Shown: positions 23,280-34,262, counted from the stretch's first letter. The stretch is 64,000 nucleotides of DNA from Azadirachta indica (GCA_022749755.1 CM040442.1:3064663-3128662), one strand, 5' to 3'. Made by a program: numbers and translations. The notes: generated by a model from the letters alone, not told the origin.

Positions 23280-25565
23280 ATGGCCAATTCCTCTCCAATC
23301 TCTTCCTTCCTCTTCTTCTTCTTCCTCTTCCTGTCTTTCACCCCACCAATCCTCTCATCGGATGCTTCCCAAACCTTCATCATCCACGTGTCAAAATCCC
23401 ACAAGCCTGCAGTCTTATCCTCCTACCACCACTGGTACGCCTCCATCGTCCACCCTTCCAAGCTCCTCTACACCTACCATCGCGCCATTCATGGCTTCTC
23501 CGCTCAGCTCACGCCATTCCAGGCTGCAAAGCTACGTGAACTCCCCGGAATACTCTCTGTCATTCCTGATCAGGCTCGTCAGCTTCACACCACACGCACG
23601 CCTCATTTCCTAGGCCTGTCTGATGAATTCGGCCTCTGGCCGAACTCCGACTACGCTGACGACGTGATAGTCGGAGTTCTCGACACCGGAATATGGCCGG
23701 AGAGATTAAGTTTTTCAGATTCTGGCCTGTCTGCTGTTCCTGCAAGATGGAAAGGTATCTGCGAGACAACAAATGACTTCCCATCCTCTGCTTGTAACAA
23801 AAAGATTATTGGCGCGAGAGCGTTTTACAAAGGATATGAATCTTATCTGCAAAGGCCGATTGATGAAACCGAGGAATCGAAATCAGCGCGGGATACTGAA
23901 GGGCATGGAAGTCATACAGCTTCAACTGCAGCTGGATCTTTAGTTTCTAATGCGAGCTTTTACCAGTATGCTAAAGGCGAAGCTCGCGGTATGGCTATAA
24001 AAGCTCGAATTGCTGCGTACAAGATATGTTGGAAATTCGGTTGTTTTGATTCTGACATTCTTGCTGCTATGGATCAAGCTATTGCTGACGGCGTTGATGT
24101 GATTTCTTTATCTGTTGGTGCTACTGGTTATGCTCCAGAGTATGATCAGGATTCTATTGCGATTGGAGCGTTTGGTGCGGCGGAAAATGGAGTTGTTGTT
24201 TCATGTTCAGCCGGGAATTCCGGCCCTGGTCATTACACTGCTGTCAACATTGCGCCCTGGATTTTAACTGTTGGTGCGTCAACGATTGATCGAGAGTTTC
24301 CTGCCGATGTAATCCTTGGAGATGGAAGAGTTTTAGGTGGAGTTTCGTTGTATTCTGGTGAGAATTTGCCTGATTTCAAGCTTCCTTTGGTTTATGCTGC
24401 AGATGCTAGTGGTAGATATTGCTATTCAGGAAGTTTAGAATCCTCAAAAGTTCAGGGGAAAATTGTTGTGTGTGATAGAGGACGAAATGCTAGAGTTGAG
24501 AAGGGTAGTGCCGTGAAATCAGCCGGTGGGTTAGGCATGATTTTGGCTAATACAGAAGAAGGCGGTGAAGAATTGATTGCGGATTCCCATCTTATACCAG
24601 CAACTATGGTCGGCGAAATTGCAGGGAATAAGATTAAAGAGTATATCAAATTAAGCCAATATCCAACCGCAACAATTGTTTTCCGTGGCACTGTGATTAG
24701 TCCCTCACCGCCTGCTCCTAAAGTTGCATCATTTTCCAGCCGGGGACCAAACCATTTGACCCCGGAGATTCTTAAACCCGATGTCATTGCTCCTGGTATC
24801 AATATCCTTGCTGCTTGGACTGGTTCCATTGGACCAACAGATCTAGACATTGATCCTAGAAGAGTTGATTTCAACATAATTTCAGGTACTTCCATGTCTT
24901 GCCCACATGTTAGCGGATTGGCTGCTCTGCTTCGAAATGCATACCCAGATTGGTCCTCTGCTACAATAAAATCTGCATTGATGACTACAGCTTACAATCT
25001 GGACAATTCAGGGAAGAACATTAAGGATCTTGCCAGTGGTAAAGAATCAACACCATTCATTCACGGTGCAGGACATGTTGATCCTAACAAAGCTCTAAAT
25101 CCTGGATTGGTGTATGACATTGATTCTAGTGCGTACATTTCGTTTCTTTGCTCAATTGGCTATGATGCCAAGAGGATTTCGGTATTTGTTCGCAAGTCTG
25201 CTAGCTCAGACATATGTAGTAAAACATTGTCCACTCCAGGAAATCTCAACTACCCATCATTCTCTGTTGTGTTTGAATCTAGCACTGATGTTGTGACATA
25301 TAAGAGAGTGGTGAAGAATGTTGGGGGTTCAGCTGATGCTGTTTATGAAGTGAAAGTGAATGCTCCAAGAAATGTTGCAATCACTGTTAAGCCCAGTAAG
25401 CTTGTGTTCAGTGCTGAGAACAAGACATTGGCATATGAGATTACATTCTCAAGCCTTGGTGTTAGCTCTCAGGAATTCGGGGCCATCGAATGGAGTGATG
25501 GAGATCATGTCGTGAGGAGTGCTGTTGCTGTTGGATGGGGTCAGGAATATGTGAGTTCGATGTAA
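23280..25565 (+). CDS. SBT1.4: Secreted subtilisin-like serine protease, SBT1.4/SASP type, intronless
   Basis: A 761-residue pre-pro-protease. A hydrophobic signal peptide (about 1-26) leads into an I9 inhibitor prodomain (TFIIHVSKSHKP ... VIPDQARQLHTTRTPHFLGL). The S8 domain follows with catalytic Asp135 (VGVLDTGIWPE), His209 (DTEGHGSHTA), oxyanion Asn313 (SCSAGNSGP) and Ser538 (ISGTSMSCPH). A PA insert (about 360-470, with VCDRGRNARVEKGSAV) splits the catalytic domain, and a fibronectin-III-like domain ends the protein (LNYPSFSVVF ... GAIEWSDGDHVVRSAVAV). Near-colinear with Arabidopsis At3g14067. The enzyme acts in the apoplast; the Arabidopsis protein is linked to senescence. The frame is open upstream to a TTG at 23205, but the ATG at 23280 is followed at once by the signal peptide, so it is chosen. 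All catalytic residues are present. Confidence 0.96.
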   Translation: MANSSPISSFLFFFFLFLSFTPPILSSDASQTFIIHVSKSHKPAVLSSYHHWYASIVHPSKLLYTYHRAIHGFSAQLTPFQAAKLRELPGILSVIPDQARQLHTTRTPHFLGLSDEFGLWPNSDYADDVIVGVLDTGIWPERLSFSDSGLSAVPARWKGICETTNDFPSSACNKKIIGARAFYKGYESYLQRPIDETEESKSARDTEGHGSHTASTAAGSLVSNASFYQYAKGEARGMAIKARIAAYKICWKFGCFDSDILAAMDQAIADGVDVISLSVGATGYAPEYDQDSIAIGAFGAAENGVVVSCSAGNSGPGHYTAVNIAPWILTVGASTIDREFPADVILGDGRVLGGVSLYSGENLPDFKLPLVYAADASGRYCYSGSLESSKVQGKIVVCDRGRNARVEKGSAVKSAGGLGMILANTEEGGEELIADSHLIPATMVGEIAGNKIKEYIKLSQYPTATIVFRGTVISPSPPAPKVASFSSRGPNHLTPEILKPDVIAPGINILAAWTGSIGPTDLDIDPRRVDFNIISGTSMSCPHVSGLAALLRNAYPDWSSATIKSALMTTAYNLDNSGKNIKDLASGKESTPFIHGAGHVDPNKALNPGLVYDIDSSAYISFLCSIGYDAKRISVFVRKSASSDICSKTLSTPGNLNYPSFSVVFESSTDVVTYKRVVKNVGGSADAVYEVKVNAPRNVAITVKPSKLVFSAENKTLAYEITFSSLGVSSQEFGAIEWSDGDHVVRSAVAVGWGQEYVSSM

Positions 25566-25956
25566 ACTGCAAATGGGAATGGTTTGCTCAAATGCAGAAT
25601 TGAGAGGAGTTGATGGCGTTGGTGTTGGGGTTGATTTGTATGAAATGTGTAACTTATTAGCCTCTTTTGTACAGAGTAGAATGTCTTTTATGTTGGCTTT
25701 TTCATTTACACAACATTAAAGTTTGGCACTTCATGATAATATACTTCAAAGCAATGAAATGTACTTTTGTCTTTAATTTATAGTTCAACCTTCGTTTAAA
25801 ATTTCTGTTCTGTCAGCTTATAAATCAAAGTCAAGTATTTTGTGAATCTCACTTCGAAAGAGATTGCTATCATGATATTAGTTGTAAGGTTGTGTTAGTT
25901 GTAGGAAGAGTCAAAGTCTAATTTATTAAAGGTAACGCACATGCCTTTACAAGAAC
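25566..25956. other. Subtilase 3' UTR and spacer
   Basis: 391 bases of 3' UTR and spacer to the tRNA gene. Nothing else is seen. Confidence 0.5.
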
Positions 25957-26038
25957 GACGCTTTGGCCGAGTGGTTAAGGCGTGTGCCTGCTAAGTACAT
26001 GGGGTTTCCCCGCGAGAGTTCGAATCTCTCAGGCGTCG
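25957..26038 (+). tRNA. trnS-GCU: tRNA-Ser (anticodon GCU)
   Basis: An 82-base nuclear tRNA. The acceptor stem GACGCTT pairs with AGGCGTC (one G-T pair). The A box is TGGCCGAGTGG, the anticodon loop CTGCTAA reads GCT at 25990-25992, and a long class-II variable arm (TGGGGTTTCCCCGC region) is diagnostic of Ser. The T arm contains GTTCGAATC. The discriminator base is G at 26038. No CCA is encoded and there is no intron. A T5 run follows at 26042-26046 as a Pol III terminator. It decodes AGC/AGU. Confidence 0.96.
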
Positions 26039-26041
26039 GAA

Positions 26042-26046
26042 TTTTT
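26042..26046 (+). terminator. Pol III T-run terminator of tRNA-Ser
   Basis: Five T residues begin four bases after the discriminator, the usual RNA polymerase III stop signal. Confidence 0.7.
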
Positions 26047-26228
26047 ATTTATTGTTAAAATTAAAAAAAAAAAAAAAAATACAAGAGGGTATGATTTTGA
26101 ACTACTTCAAACTTGATATATGTTTGATAATTGTATTATAATTACTACTAAACGTACAGAAAAACACTACGAAATTTGATGCCAATGCTGTTGCTGCTGG
26201 TGCAGATGCAGATTCCGAGTCTACTTTT

Positions 26229-26953
26229 CTAGTGGCCATATTTCTGGAATTCCCACTCACTGTTATCTGCAAGAAGAAGAAGAAGAAGATGTTAAACCCA
26301 GTAAGCTAGCTGGAGAGAGATTGAATTACCTGCGATTATAAGTATACTAATACATATGGTCAACTCTATAGATGACATGTTTTAGCACAAACCTAGAGGG
26401 CAAACTTGTCGACTCTTCAGCCATCTGCTGATGCAGTGGAAATGGAAAGCGTGATTGCACACCCCTAATCAAAATACATAACCATTAACAAATTAATTAA
26501 GCTTGATTAGGGATTTGGTTTATATATAATATTTACCCCAAGCAACTGTGCACTCCGCACTTGTGGCACTTGCTTGATTTGCTTGACATTCTATGCCTGC
26601 AACCAAAAACGTACAAGAAAAACAATTTTATTCATCGTTATATTAGACAAAATTACGCAAAACAGAAACAAGAAGAACACTCACATAGTTCCATGATATG
26701 GTTCCTACAAATAGCACAGTTGTCTACTACAATATCTGCGCAAGACCAAATAATTACTTAATTATTAATCACATCACTATTAATTAACGTTCATAACAAA
26801 TTAAAATAGCTGTTCATATCATATTAACGTACCCCATTGCCATAGAGCAACGGCATTCCACTTTTTGATTTCAAAGCGTTTTGCTTTTTTGGTTGAAGAA
26901 CAGCTGGAACAAGCTTCGCTCGAGCCAGGTGACTCGCTGGTGGCTGGGACCAT
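26229..26953 (-). CDS. RBX1: RING-box protein 1 (cullin-RING ligase RING-H2 subunit)
   Basis: Five exons, 26833-26953, 26685-26735, 26537-26596, 26393-26464 and 26229-26266, join in frame to 113 residues, all with GT-AG introns. The core [20 protein letters not shown] is the cullin-embracing beta strand. The RING-H2 zinc ligands are in [31 protein letters not shown] and VCPLDNSEW, and the end is EFQKYGH. RBX1 joins cullins, recruits ubiquitin-charged E2 and promotes NEDD8 attachment in nucleus and cytoplasm. Odd points: plant RBX1 usually starts with about nine residues before DVTMIPA, but here the matching frame ([11 protein letters not shown]) has no ATG upstream, only a TAG. Translation must therefore start at the internal Met (MVPATSES). 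An overlapping out-of-frame upstream ORF also exists. It may be a second RBX1 copy with a shortened N-terminus. Confidence 0.92.
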
Positions 26954-27092
26954 GGTCACGGCGGTGGACACGGTGATGTCTGCGGCTGGTTCCAGGAGAC
27001 CAACACGAAGAGCTAGCTAGATTACGTTTCAAGGAGAAAGAATAATTAATTAGGAGTTGATAATTTGAGAGTTGTGTGCTGTGATCGATCAT
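26871..27092 (-). promoter_or_regulatory. Overlapping upstream ORF on the RBX1 transcript
   Basis: An ATG at 27092 (minus strand) opens a 73-codon frame that passes over the RBX1 start codon in another frame and stops at 26871. If the mRNA begins upstream of 27092, scanning ribosomes would meet this ATG first. The peptide has no recognisable similarity, so the feature matters only for translation control. The transcription start is unknown. Confidence 0.25.
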
Positions 27093-27547
27093 GTGATGTT
27101 ATAGTGTGTGTTTATTTTTCTTCATCGTTTAGGATTCGGAAAATTCTCAATTTAAAAATTTAGAAAGTAATTAGGATTATATATAATTCTAGTCGAGTAT
27201 GGTCTTCTATGCATACTAGGATTTTACTTTTAAAGCATATACAGAAAGCAGGTCTCTTTTATGCCAGTCAATGCCTCCATAAAATGGCAACATTTTTTAT
27301 CCTTTATGACAACATTTTGTGGTTTTATGACTACATTTTCTGTATTTTTTCCCCCCTAGTATTGATTATACATATAACATCCTCGAAATTACCAAAATTC
27401 ATTTATTATATTTTTCAATTTTTTTAAGTATCTCAATTTTTCAATTAAAAATTTAAAAGTGATTGAATTTCAATAAATTTAATATAAAAACTTTATAAAG
27501 TAACCAAAAAAAATTACTAATAATAAGTGTTTGTAGTTTGTAATTGA

Positions 27548-28244
27548 GGGTTAGTTTGGGATTATTATGGATTTTAAAAAAACTTTTATTTTAATAAATT
27601 TATTTTTAATTAGAATTAAATTTTAAAAATTATTTGTAGGTTAATTTTTAAATTTTTATAATTTTAAATAAATATGTTTGATATTATACTTACAAATGAA
27701 AGTGCTTTTCAAAATGAAATTTTAAAAGGCAATTATTTTGTTACCTCTTAAATTTTGCTATAAGATAATATAATTTTATTATAAGTGCCCGTTTGGTTTG
27801 CTTTTTTCATTGGGCAAAAAATTTTTTTTAATAATAAAATTTTTTTTCAAATTTTTTAATGTTATTTGGTTGACATTAAAAAAAAATTTTTGAAAATTAA
27901 AAAAATTGATTTTCTTCTATTGGAAAAAATCTAAAATTTGGGCTTTTAACTATAGAAGTTTCCTAGCTTTTTTAAAATATGAAATTGTGTAAAATACTCT
28001 TACTTTATTTTTAAAATTTTACATTATTTCTTTAAAATAAAACATTAAAAATTTGTTTATTAAAGTAATTACTCAAAATTTTCTTAAAAGTTATTTATGA
28101 TAATCAAACAATTAAAAATTTTTTTTTAAAAACTCTACTCATAAAAGTTTTACGAGTAAAATCTCGACTTTAAAAAACTCTATTTAAAAAATTAAACCAA
28201 ACAGATCCTAAGTGATTTTAAAAAAATCAATCCTAAATAAGCCC
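27548..28244. mobile_element. Outer MITE-like element with imperfect terminal inverted repeats
   Basis: The left end GGGTTAGTTTGGGATT (27548-27563) matches the reverse complement of the right end AATCCTAAATAAGCCC (28229-28244) at 12 of 16 positions. Both ends continue into ATTTTAAAAAAA-type sequence. The interior has AAGTGCTTTTCAAAA and no coding capacity, as in common plant MITEs. It is interrupted by a second element at 27788-28208. A clear target-site duplication for the outer element is not visible. Confidence 0.5.
27788..28208. mobile_element. Inner MITE-like insertion (about 421 bp) flanked by TAAGTG
   Basis: The element begins CCCGTTTGGTTT and ends AAACCAAACAGATCC, so the ends are inverted over GTTTGGTTT. 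TAAGTG occurs directly at both sides (27782-27787 and 28209-28214), consistent with a target-site duplication; a hAT element would make 8 bp, so two flanking bases may have changed. The interior is A/T-rich with further inverted pieces and no ORF. Confidence 0.55.
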
Positions 28245-29729
28245 AATCCGATAATATTAAGCTAAATAGTAATTACATAGCTCACATAATTTTTACCTTA
28301 TAAAATACCTATAAATTTTATAATGTAAGCAAATTATGAATTAATATTTAAAATAATAAGGCTATATTTTAAAATAAAATTTTATGTTTCGTATATACTT
28401 GTACTCTACACTAAACCTTATAATATTAAATTCAATTTAATTAAAAAAATAGCTCAACAATTTGTGTATTACAAAAAACTCTCACATGGCCAGGTTGTCC
28501 TAATTTGTGATCCATGTACAATAATTTATTCTAATAATCAATATTAACTATCTTTTAGTTAATTAAACATAAAATGGTACACCAATCTCACGTTCTAACC
28601 TAACTAGTTGATGTCACCATATGCGTAATCCAAGATATTGTATTGTAATTAATAAATCATGGATTATAATCTTTTTTCTTTTAAAAAATATTTGTGATCT
28701 CAATCATTAGATTAGAATTCGTCTTTAATTATTTTTTTACCTTTAATTAGAAAAGATTTGGATCTTCTTAGTGCAGGTAGAATCTTTTCTAATCTTATTT
28801 TTTTCAAGAACATATAAATGATTATTGTTGATAAATAAGGATTGATTTTTTTTTTAATAAGATATATAACGAATCGTTTTATTAATTGGATGGATTATAT
28901 TAGGTAATTTATCAAAAGTATATAAATTGCATAAAATTGAGTGGATTATGTAGCTAATTACAGTAAATCTCTAACATTAAAAATTATATACATTACTAGA
29001 AAAATTAAAATTTTGAATTTTATTCTTTTTGAATAATAAGTTTATCTTTTTAGTAACAATTATAATTATTTTATGCCGATCTCATTATACTAAAAAGTTA
29101 TTTTTCAAAATTAATAGAAAGTGATTAATATTTGTGTCTTAGATCTAAATATTTACATGCCTAAAAGAAAAAATTAAAAGAATTAGAATTATAAATAAAA
29201 GTATTTTCGGAAAATACAATCCCAAAAGGTGCGCAAATCGAAAGATGCCTTTGTCTACATTTGGTCAACTCTTGAATTCGCACAATCTTTTCTATTTTAC
29301 ATTTTGGGATAATAACACCTGACTCCCTCATCTTTGATGTTTTCACAAATAAAAACACGTTTTATATACTTATATGATACGAGTCTTCACTTATTTTACT
29401 TTTTTTTTTTTTTTTTTTAAAAATCATAATATTTACATTGCAATTCAAATTTTAATAAGAGTGTAGACAATAACTATGAAATTGCTTTACAAGAATAATT
29501 TGTTGGGTTCAGCCGAGGCAGAGGGGCAGAGATCTATTTGATACAAAATAAACAAATTATATTCTTATGATAAGAACCTAAAACCTCAGAGCTCCGAATG
29601 GTATTTCCACATGTATATTTTACATATTTATATTTAAATCTCGCCTCTCTTTTTTAAAACAAATTCTTCTCTCCAGTCTCCATAACCCTCCTTACATTTC
29701 TCCCACTTGATCATCACAAGCTCACAACA

Positions 29730-30131
29730 ATGGAACAAGACTTCCAAACTAGTACCCAGACCCCAAAGCAAACCCTTTCAGCCACAGTTATTAGGAGGCC
29801 GATCCACCGGAAACTCCACCTGCGACGACGGAAACTCCCCGTTGTACGTCTCGGCAGCAAAAAACCCCGGCGGGGGCTCTTCCTATTCGGGATTCTGAGG
29901 AGATTCAGACTGAGGTGGCTAAAGTTACACTACGCTTGCATGTTGCAGAAGCTGAAGAAATATTACAGCGAAGTGATTAAAGATATCAGGGATGCAAGTG
30001 CAACTTTAGAAAGCTTTCAGCAAAGGATTTTCATGGAATCTACTTTTGCTGTTCCTGTTATGGGTGTTTCCTTATCTAGTTTCCCTTCTATTCCTAGATC
30101 AGATCGCCCTCGATCACATCTGTTCGTGTAA
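29730..30131 (+). CDS. Small basic plant protein, uncharacterised family
   Basis: A single exon of 133 residues. The N-terminal half is strongly basic (RRPIHRKLHLRRRKLPVVRL, then GSKKPRRGLFLFGILRRFRLRWLKLHY). It is followed by a predicted amphipathic helix (MLQKLKKYYSEVIKDIRDASATLESFQQR) and a conserved hydrophobic end (FMESTFAVPVMGVSLSSFPS). I recall uncharacterised angiosperm proteins with the same WLKL-Y-CMLKKLK-YY and FQQR-FME-SFAVPVMG pattern, so this is a real conserved gene without known function. The basic and hydrophobic stretch could bind nucleic acid or a membrane surface; that is inference only. The ATG has a good context (ACAATGG). Confidence 0.8.
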   Translation: MEQDFQTSTQTPKQTLSATVIRRPIHRKLHLRRRKLPVVRLGSKKPRRGLFLFGILRRFRLRWLKLHYACMLQKLKKYYSEVIKDIRDASATLESFQQRIFMESTFAVPVMGVSLSSFPSIPRSDRPRSHLFV

Positions 30132-30632
30132 TAATCCAAAATCAAAAGTGTGTAATAATTTCCCACAGTCGTTTGCTTTTTATTTTTTTATCTTGTTTTG
30201 TCTTAGTGAAACTTTATGTGTTTTAGATTTAATTTTCAAGCTTTGTTTTGATAACAGCAACTGTAAGAATGTATAATTGCTGCAAGAAAATGAAAAAGAA
30301 GTTGTATAATATAATTTCAGATTTTTTTTTAAATTTTGGGGTATTTTATTGCATCAAATTAATGGAAGTAATTAAACAGGTCATGCATTCACCATTTATT
30401 GAATTTGTTTTCTGGAAAATTTTATGAAATCGAGGTGTGATTTTTTAAAAAATAAGAATCGGTTTCAGAGTTTCATGTTCAGGAATCAGAATCAGATTCT
30501 GGGATGCAACTTTTATTATTAACCTGACAATTAATTGTTTAAGGTAATTAAGCAGACGTAAATTTGAGTAGCAGCCGGTATCTCAAATCTCAATTACTGC
30601 CGCATAATTAATTATATATAAGCTTGGAGGGT

Positions 30633-31010
30633 GCGTTTTAGCAAGTCGTATTGTACTGAATTGAGTTGTAACGAAGTAAATTAAACTGGATTGTAATAAA
30701 TTATCTCAAATAAAATTTAATAAACTATTATGTTTGGTTGGAGGTTGTATTATAATATATTAATTGTATAAAATAATTTTTTTAATTATTTAATTATAAA
30801 TTATTATTTTTAATTAATAATAATTAAATAATTTTAAAAATTACTATTTTAAAAAAATTATTTTTTTAAAAAAATAAATAAAAATAATATATTATGGGCT
30901 TGACTCAAGAGGAGGGATAGGTTAAATTTGAGGGATTTAAATTGTATTACTTTTAATTTTTATATAATTCAATCCCTGCATTAAACACTAAGACAAAAAA
31001 AAATTTTGTT
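30633..31010. mobile_element. MITE-like remnant
   Basis: Begins GGGTGCGTTTTAGCAAGTCG, contains internal ATGTTTGGTTGGAGGTTGTATT and ends near a CCCTGCATTAAACAC block, the style of hAT-like plant MITEs. The terminal repeats are too decayed to align by eye, so the borders are approximate. Confidence 0.3.
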
Positions 31011-31445
31011 TCAAATAGTAAAATAGTACAGTTTAGACCTGCCTGTCAAATATGTTTAATTGCTTTTGAAAGTGCTATTTTAATTGAAGAGTTTTATGAT
31101 CATTATTGTAATTCTTAATTTAATTTGATGGATGAAATATATATCCATCAAATAAGGGAGGTAATTTAGCACACGGCATATTAATTAATTTCATACATAT
31201 TTAGTAATTACGTTTAGAATGAATTAATTAAGCTTGTGTCATGTTGATTTTTTTGAACTTTTTATATCATTAACTAATTAGCTTGTGCATTTGTACATAT
31301 TACCCCTTTATTTCAATACAATACAAATATAACATACCAACTTATATTGTAATTGCTACTAAAAACACATTTCTAATCTCACAATATGATTTTATGAATT
31401 TCAAATTAAAAAATTAAAACGTCTTGTCTCTTTCATAACGAAGAG

Positions 31446-31571
31446 AGTCGTGTCCCGATTTTCATTTATGAAAGCAAATGTCTTTTAAGACGTTTTACGA
31501 TTTTTATTTATAAAAATAATTATCTTTTAAGACGCGTTATAATTTTTATTTATGAAAATAGTTGTCTTTTA
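31446..31571. repeat. 42-bp tandem repeat, three copies
   Basis: TGTCTTTTA/ATCTTTTA marks recur at exactly 42-base spacing. Each unit holds an AGACG/AGTCG start, then TTTTATTTAT(G/A)AAA. The first copy (31446-31487) is the most diverged. Confidence 0.8.
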
Positions 31572-34146
31572 ATAAAATAAAAAAATAAAAATAATTTAGT
31601 TAAAATTAGAAATTTAGGCAACAATGTAAGTAAAATAATTTAAAGTTGGTCTCATATTTTGAAAGATATATTTAAATATATTATGTCAAAATCACACTTA
31701 AATACACCATTATTTACTATATTATATATCATGTGCTAACTTTGAACAGAATTTACTTTGCGTTCTGACTTATACATTATTTGAATTTATTTATTTGTTA
31801 TATGCAAATAATAAATTAAATTAATATGATTCTAATCTTGTTTACTGAGTAAACCAAAGTAAGAGTAATTTGCTGAGATCTTCATCATCATATTATCTTA
31901 AGAGGGAATCAAATTATATGTTAATTTTAAATAGCCTGTGAAGTGATTAATCTCATTGTTTAATAACTTCTAAGTAAAGTTTTACAAATTGAATCTAGTA
32001 TATATATACACACATACATTGATTGATATTTAAAATTATAACATTTTACGTGAAATAAATTGTATATTTTAACTTTTAAAAAGTAAGTATGTAAGTTGCA
32101 AAATACAAATTTTATATAATAAGTCATAGAAAGTGGCGTAATTATAATTTTTTTACATAAATTTATTAATTATTGAACAACTAAATGTTACGTATTATCT
32201 TTATTATGTATAGTCAATATTTATTTTTTTATTAGTAGTTATCTATCAATATTATGAATAAATTATGGGATAAATATGATATAAAAAATTGAAAAAATAT
32301 ATAAACATTATTATGTCAATCTTCTTTATATGATTAGTATTCAAATAACCAATAATTTCATAGTCATAAAAGGGAGGTAGAATATATAACTAAAAACAAA
32401 TAAAATAAAAAATAATTAAAATTATCACTCTTTAGTATCGTGTCTCAATTTAGCCAACCTGTTAGAAAAATGACAAGTTAAAACGTATCACATTAAATGA
32501 TTATAAAAGTAATTATGATAATTAAAGAGAAAATTTAACATGATAAATTTTATTCATAAGATTTATTTACTTATTTTATTTTCGTTAAATTATATATTTA
32601 TCTCATTATTTTATATTTTTTAATCAAAAATCATATTATTACATATCAGCCATGCATGTAATATTTATAAATTGAGCTAAAAATAATGAATTTGATGATT
32701 AAATTATTGGAGAAGTTTCTAATGCAATAATAAAACAATAAAAAAATTTTAAAAAAAGAAGTGAAAATAAAAATTAATAAAGATGTGATAATGCTAATTA
32801 ATTATAAAACCTTGCACATCATGTGACAGATGAACAATATTTGAAAAATGTTGGAATTAATTGAATGATGCTAATAAGTCCAATTTTTATTAGATGGCTG
32901 TGGGCTTCACAATTCACATCAATCATATCATATAAGACAAATGCTGCTGATTCAGATTAATGTATATACATACATAATATATAGATTATGATAATATTTT
33001 ATAAAATAAAGTTTGCTGACACGTGATATCATGATACTTCTTTAATTAAATAATATTATTAATAATTTAATTGGACTCGTGACCACGTACATTAATTTTT
33101 TTTAAGAAAATACATAATCTGATAACAATACGACCACGTTCAATGTCATGATATAATAATGCAACGTCAATTATTTATTTATTTTTTAAAATGAAGATTG
33201 TAGAACATTTTAGCTAAAGTGTACTATAAAAAAGGAAATTATAAAAAAAAATTAATGTAAAAATATTGAATGAGATAAAAATAATGGAAAAAATATATAT
33301 ATAAGCAGTAATTGTAATTAGCCACCAAACAAATGCAATGAACTTGGTGTTAGCGTTTAATTGAATCGTAAAAAATTTTATTATTTATTTACACTTTTTA
33401 TTTGTTGGGCTGAAAGCTATGGGCTGGATGATTTTATTAACAAAATTATAATAGTTAATATTTATTTATAGCATCTCAACTTTAAATTGGAATTATAAAA
33501 TTTTTTAAATTTTGGGAAATGAAATGTCTTTTCACTCGATAAAAGGTCTGGTTTAGATTTGATTGCCTTTATCAATATTTGAAAAACAGTTTTATCAATT
33601 TGCATGTCCATAATAGAAAGTGGAAAATGATTTTGATGTTTTCCAAATTCTGATTCTCAAAAAAATTTTAATAAATTATTCCATTTCTAGAATTTGGGAA
33701 ATATGATTTTACAGTTGAATGGTTAATGAAAATGACAATCAAAATCGGAATTCCCCATGACTTTACTTTCATTCAATCAATCTTTAAATTCAATAAATAA
33801 TTTTTTTAGAAAAACTTTATAAAAAAAAAATGTCACGACCTTAAATTGTGATTCAATGAAAAGAACATGGAAAGTTGAAATCAAGAAAAATGTTTGCGTA
33901 GAATTGAAAAGTACGTTCCAAGTGACATGGAAGTGTGAATTCGGAATTCGGAATCTTACGCCTTCCAATTCAATAGTTTCAATCTCCAACAACATAAATC
34001 GGAACCGCAATAGAGGAAACAACATTGGTCCCCCAATTTTTTTATGTTTTCACAAATATCAACATACTTTACTTATTATATCACATAGGTCCTCATACTC
34101 TCTATTCTAAAATGACAAAATTACCCTTATGATCTTGAATTTTTTA

Positions 34147-34262
34147 CTATAATGTAAGAGTCTGTAGTTTAATTGGTTCAACAGGTAATTAAATAGCACA
34201 AGACTTTTAGATTCAAATTCTGGTCTCACAGATTAAAGAGGGATTTGGTACTCTTACTACAA
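34147..34262 (+). mobile_element. Degenerate tRNA-derived SINE-like fragment
   Basis: GAGTCTGTAGTTTAATTGGTTCAACAG resembles a mutated A-box region. About 45 bases later TTAGATTCAAATTCTGGTCTCAC resembles a B box (GATTCAAATTC). This order and spacing is typical of plant SINE heads. No clear poly(A) tail or flanking duplication was found. Confidence 0.3.

Larger units (their letters stand above)
26954..29729. other. RBX1 upstream region and AT-rich intergenic DNA with nested MITEs
   Basis: RBX1 and the next gene diverge. The first 200 bases are RBX1 leader and promoter. From 27.4 to 29.5 kb the DNA is extremely AT-rich. It contains the nested MITE-like elements at 27548-28244 and an A/T run at about 29.40 kb. 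The last 250 bases (from about 29.48 kb) are the promoter and leader of the small basic protein gene. No other gene is seen. Confidence 0.55.

Noticed and set aside
23176..23613. Ser/Pro-rich 145-codon ORF over the subtilase start
   Set aside because: It is the other frame of the signal peptide and prodomain coding region; the subtilase frame carries all catalytic motifs.
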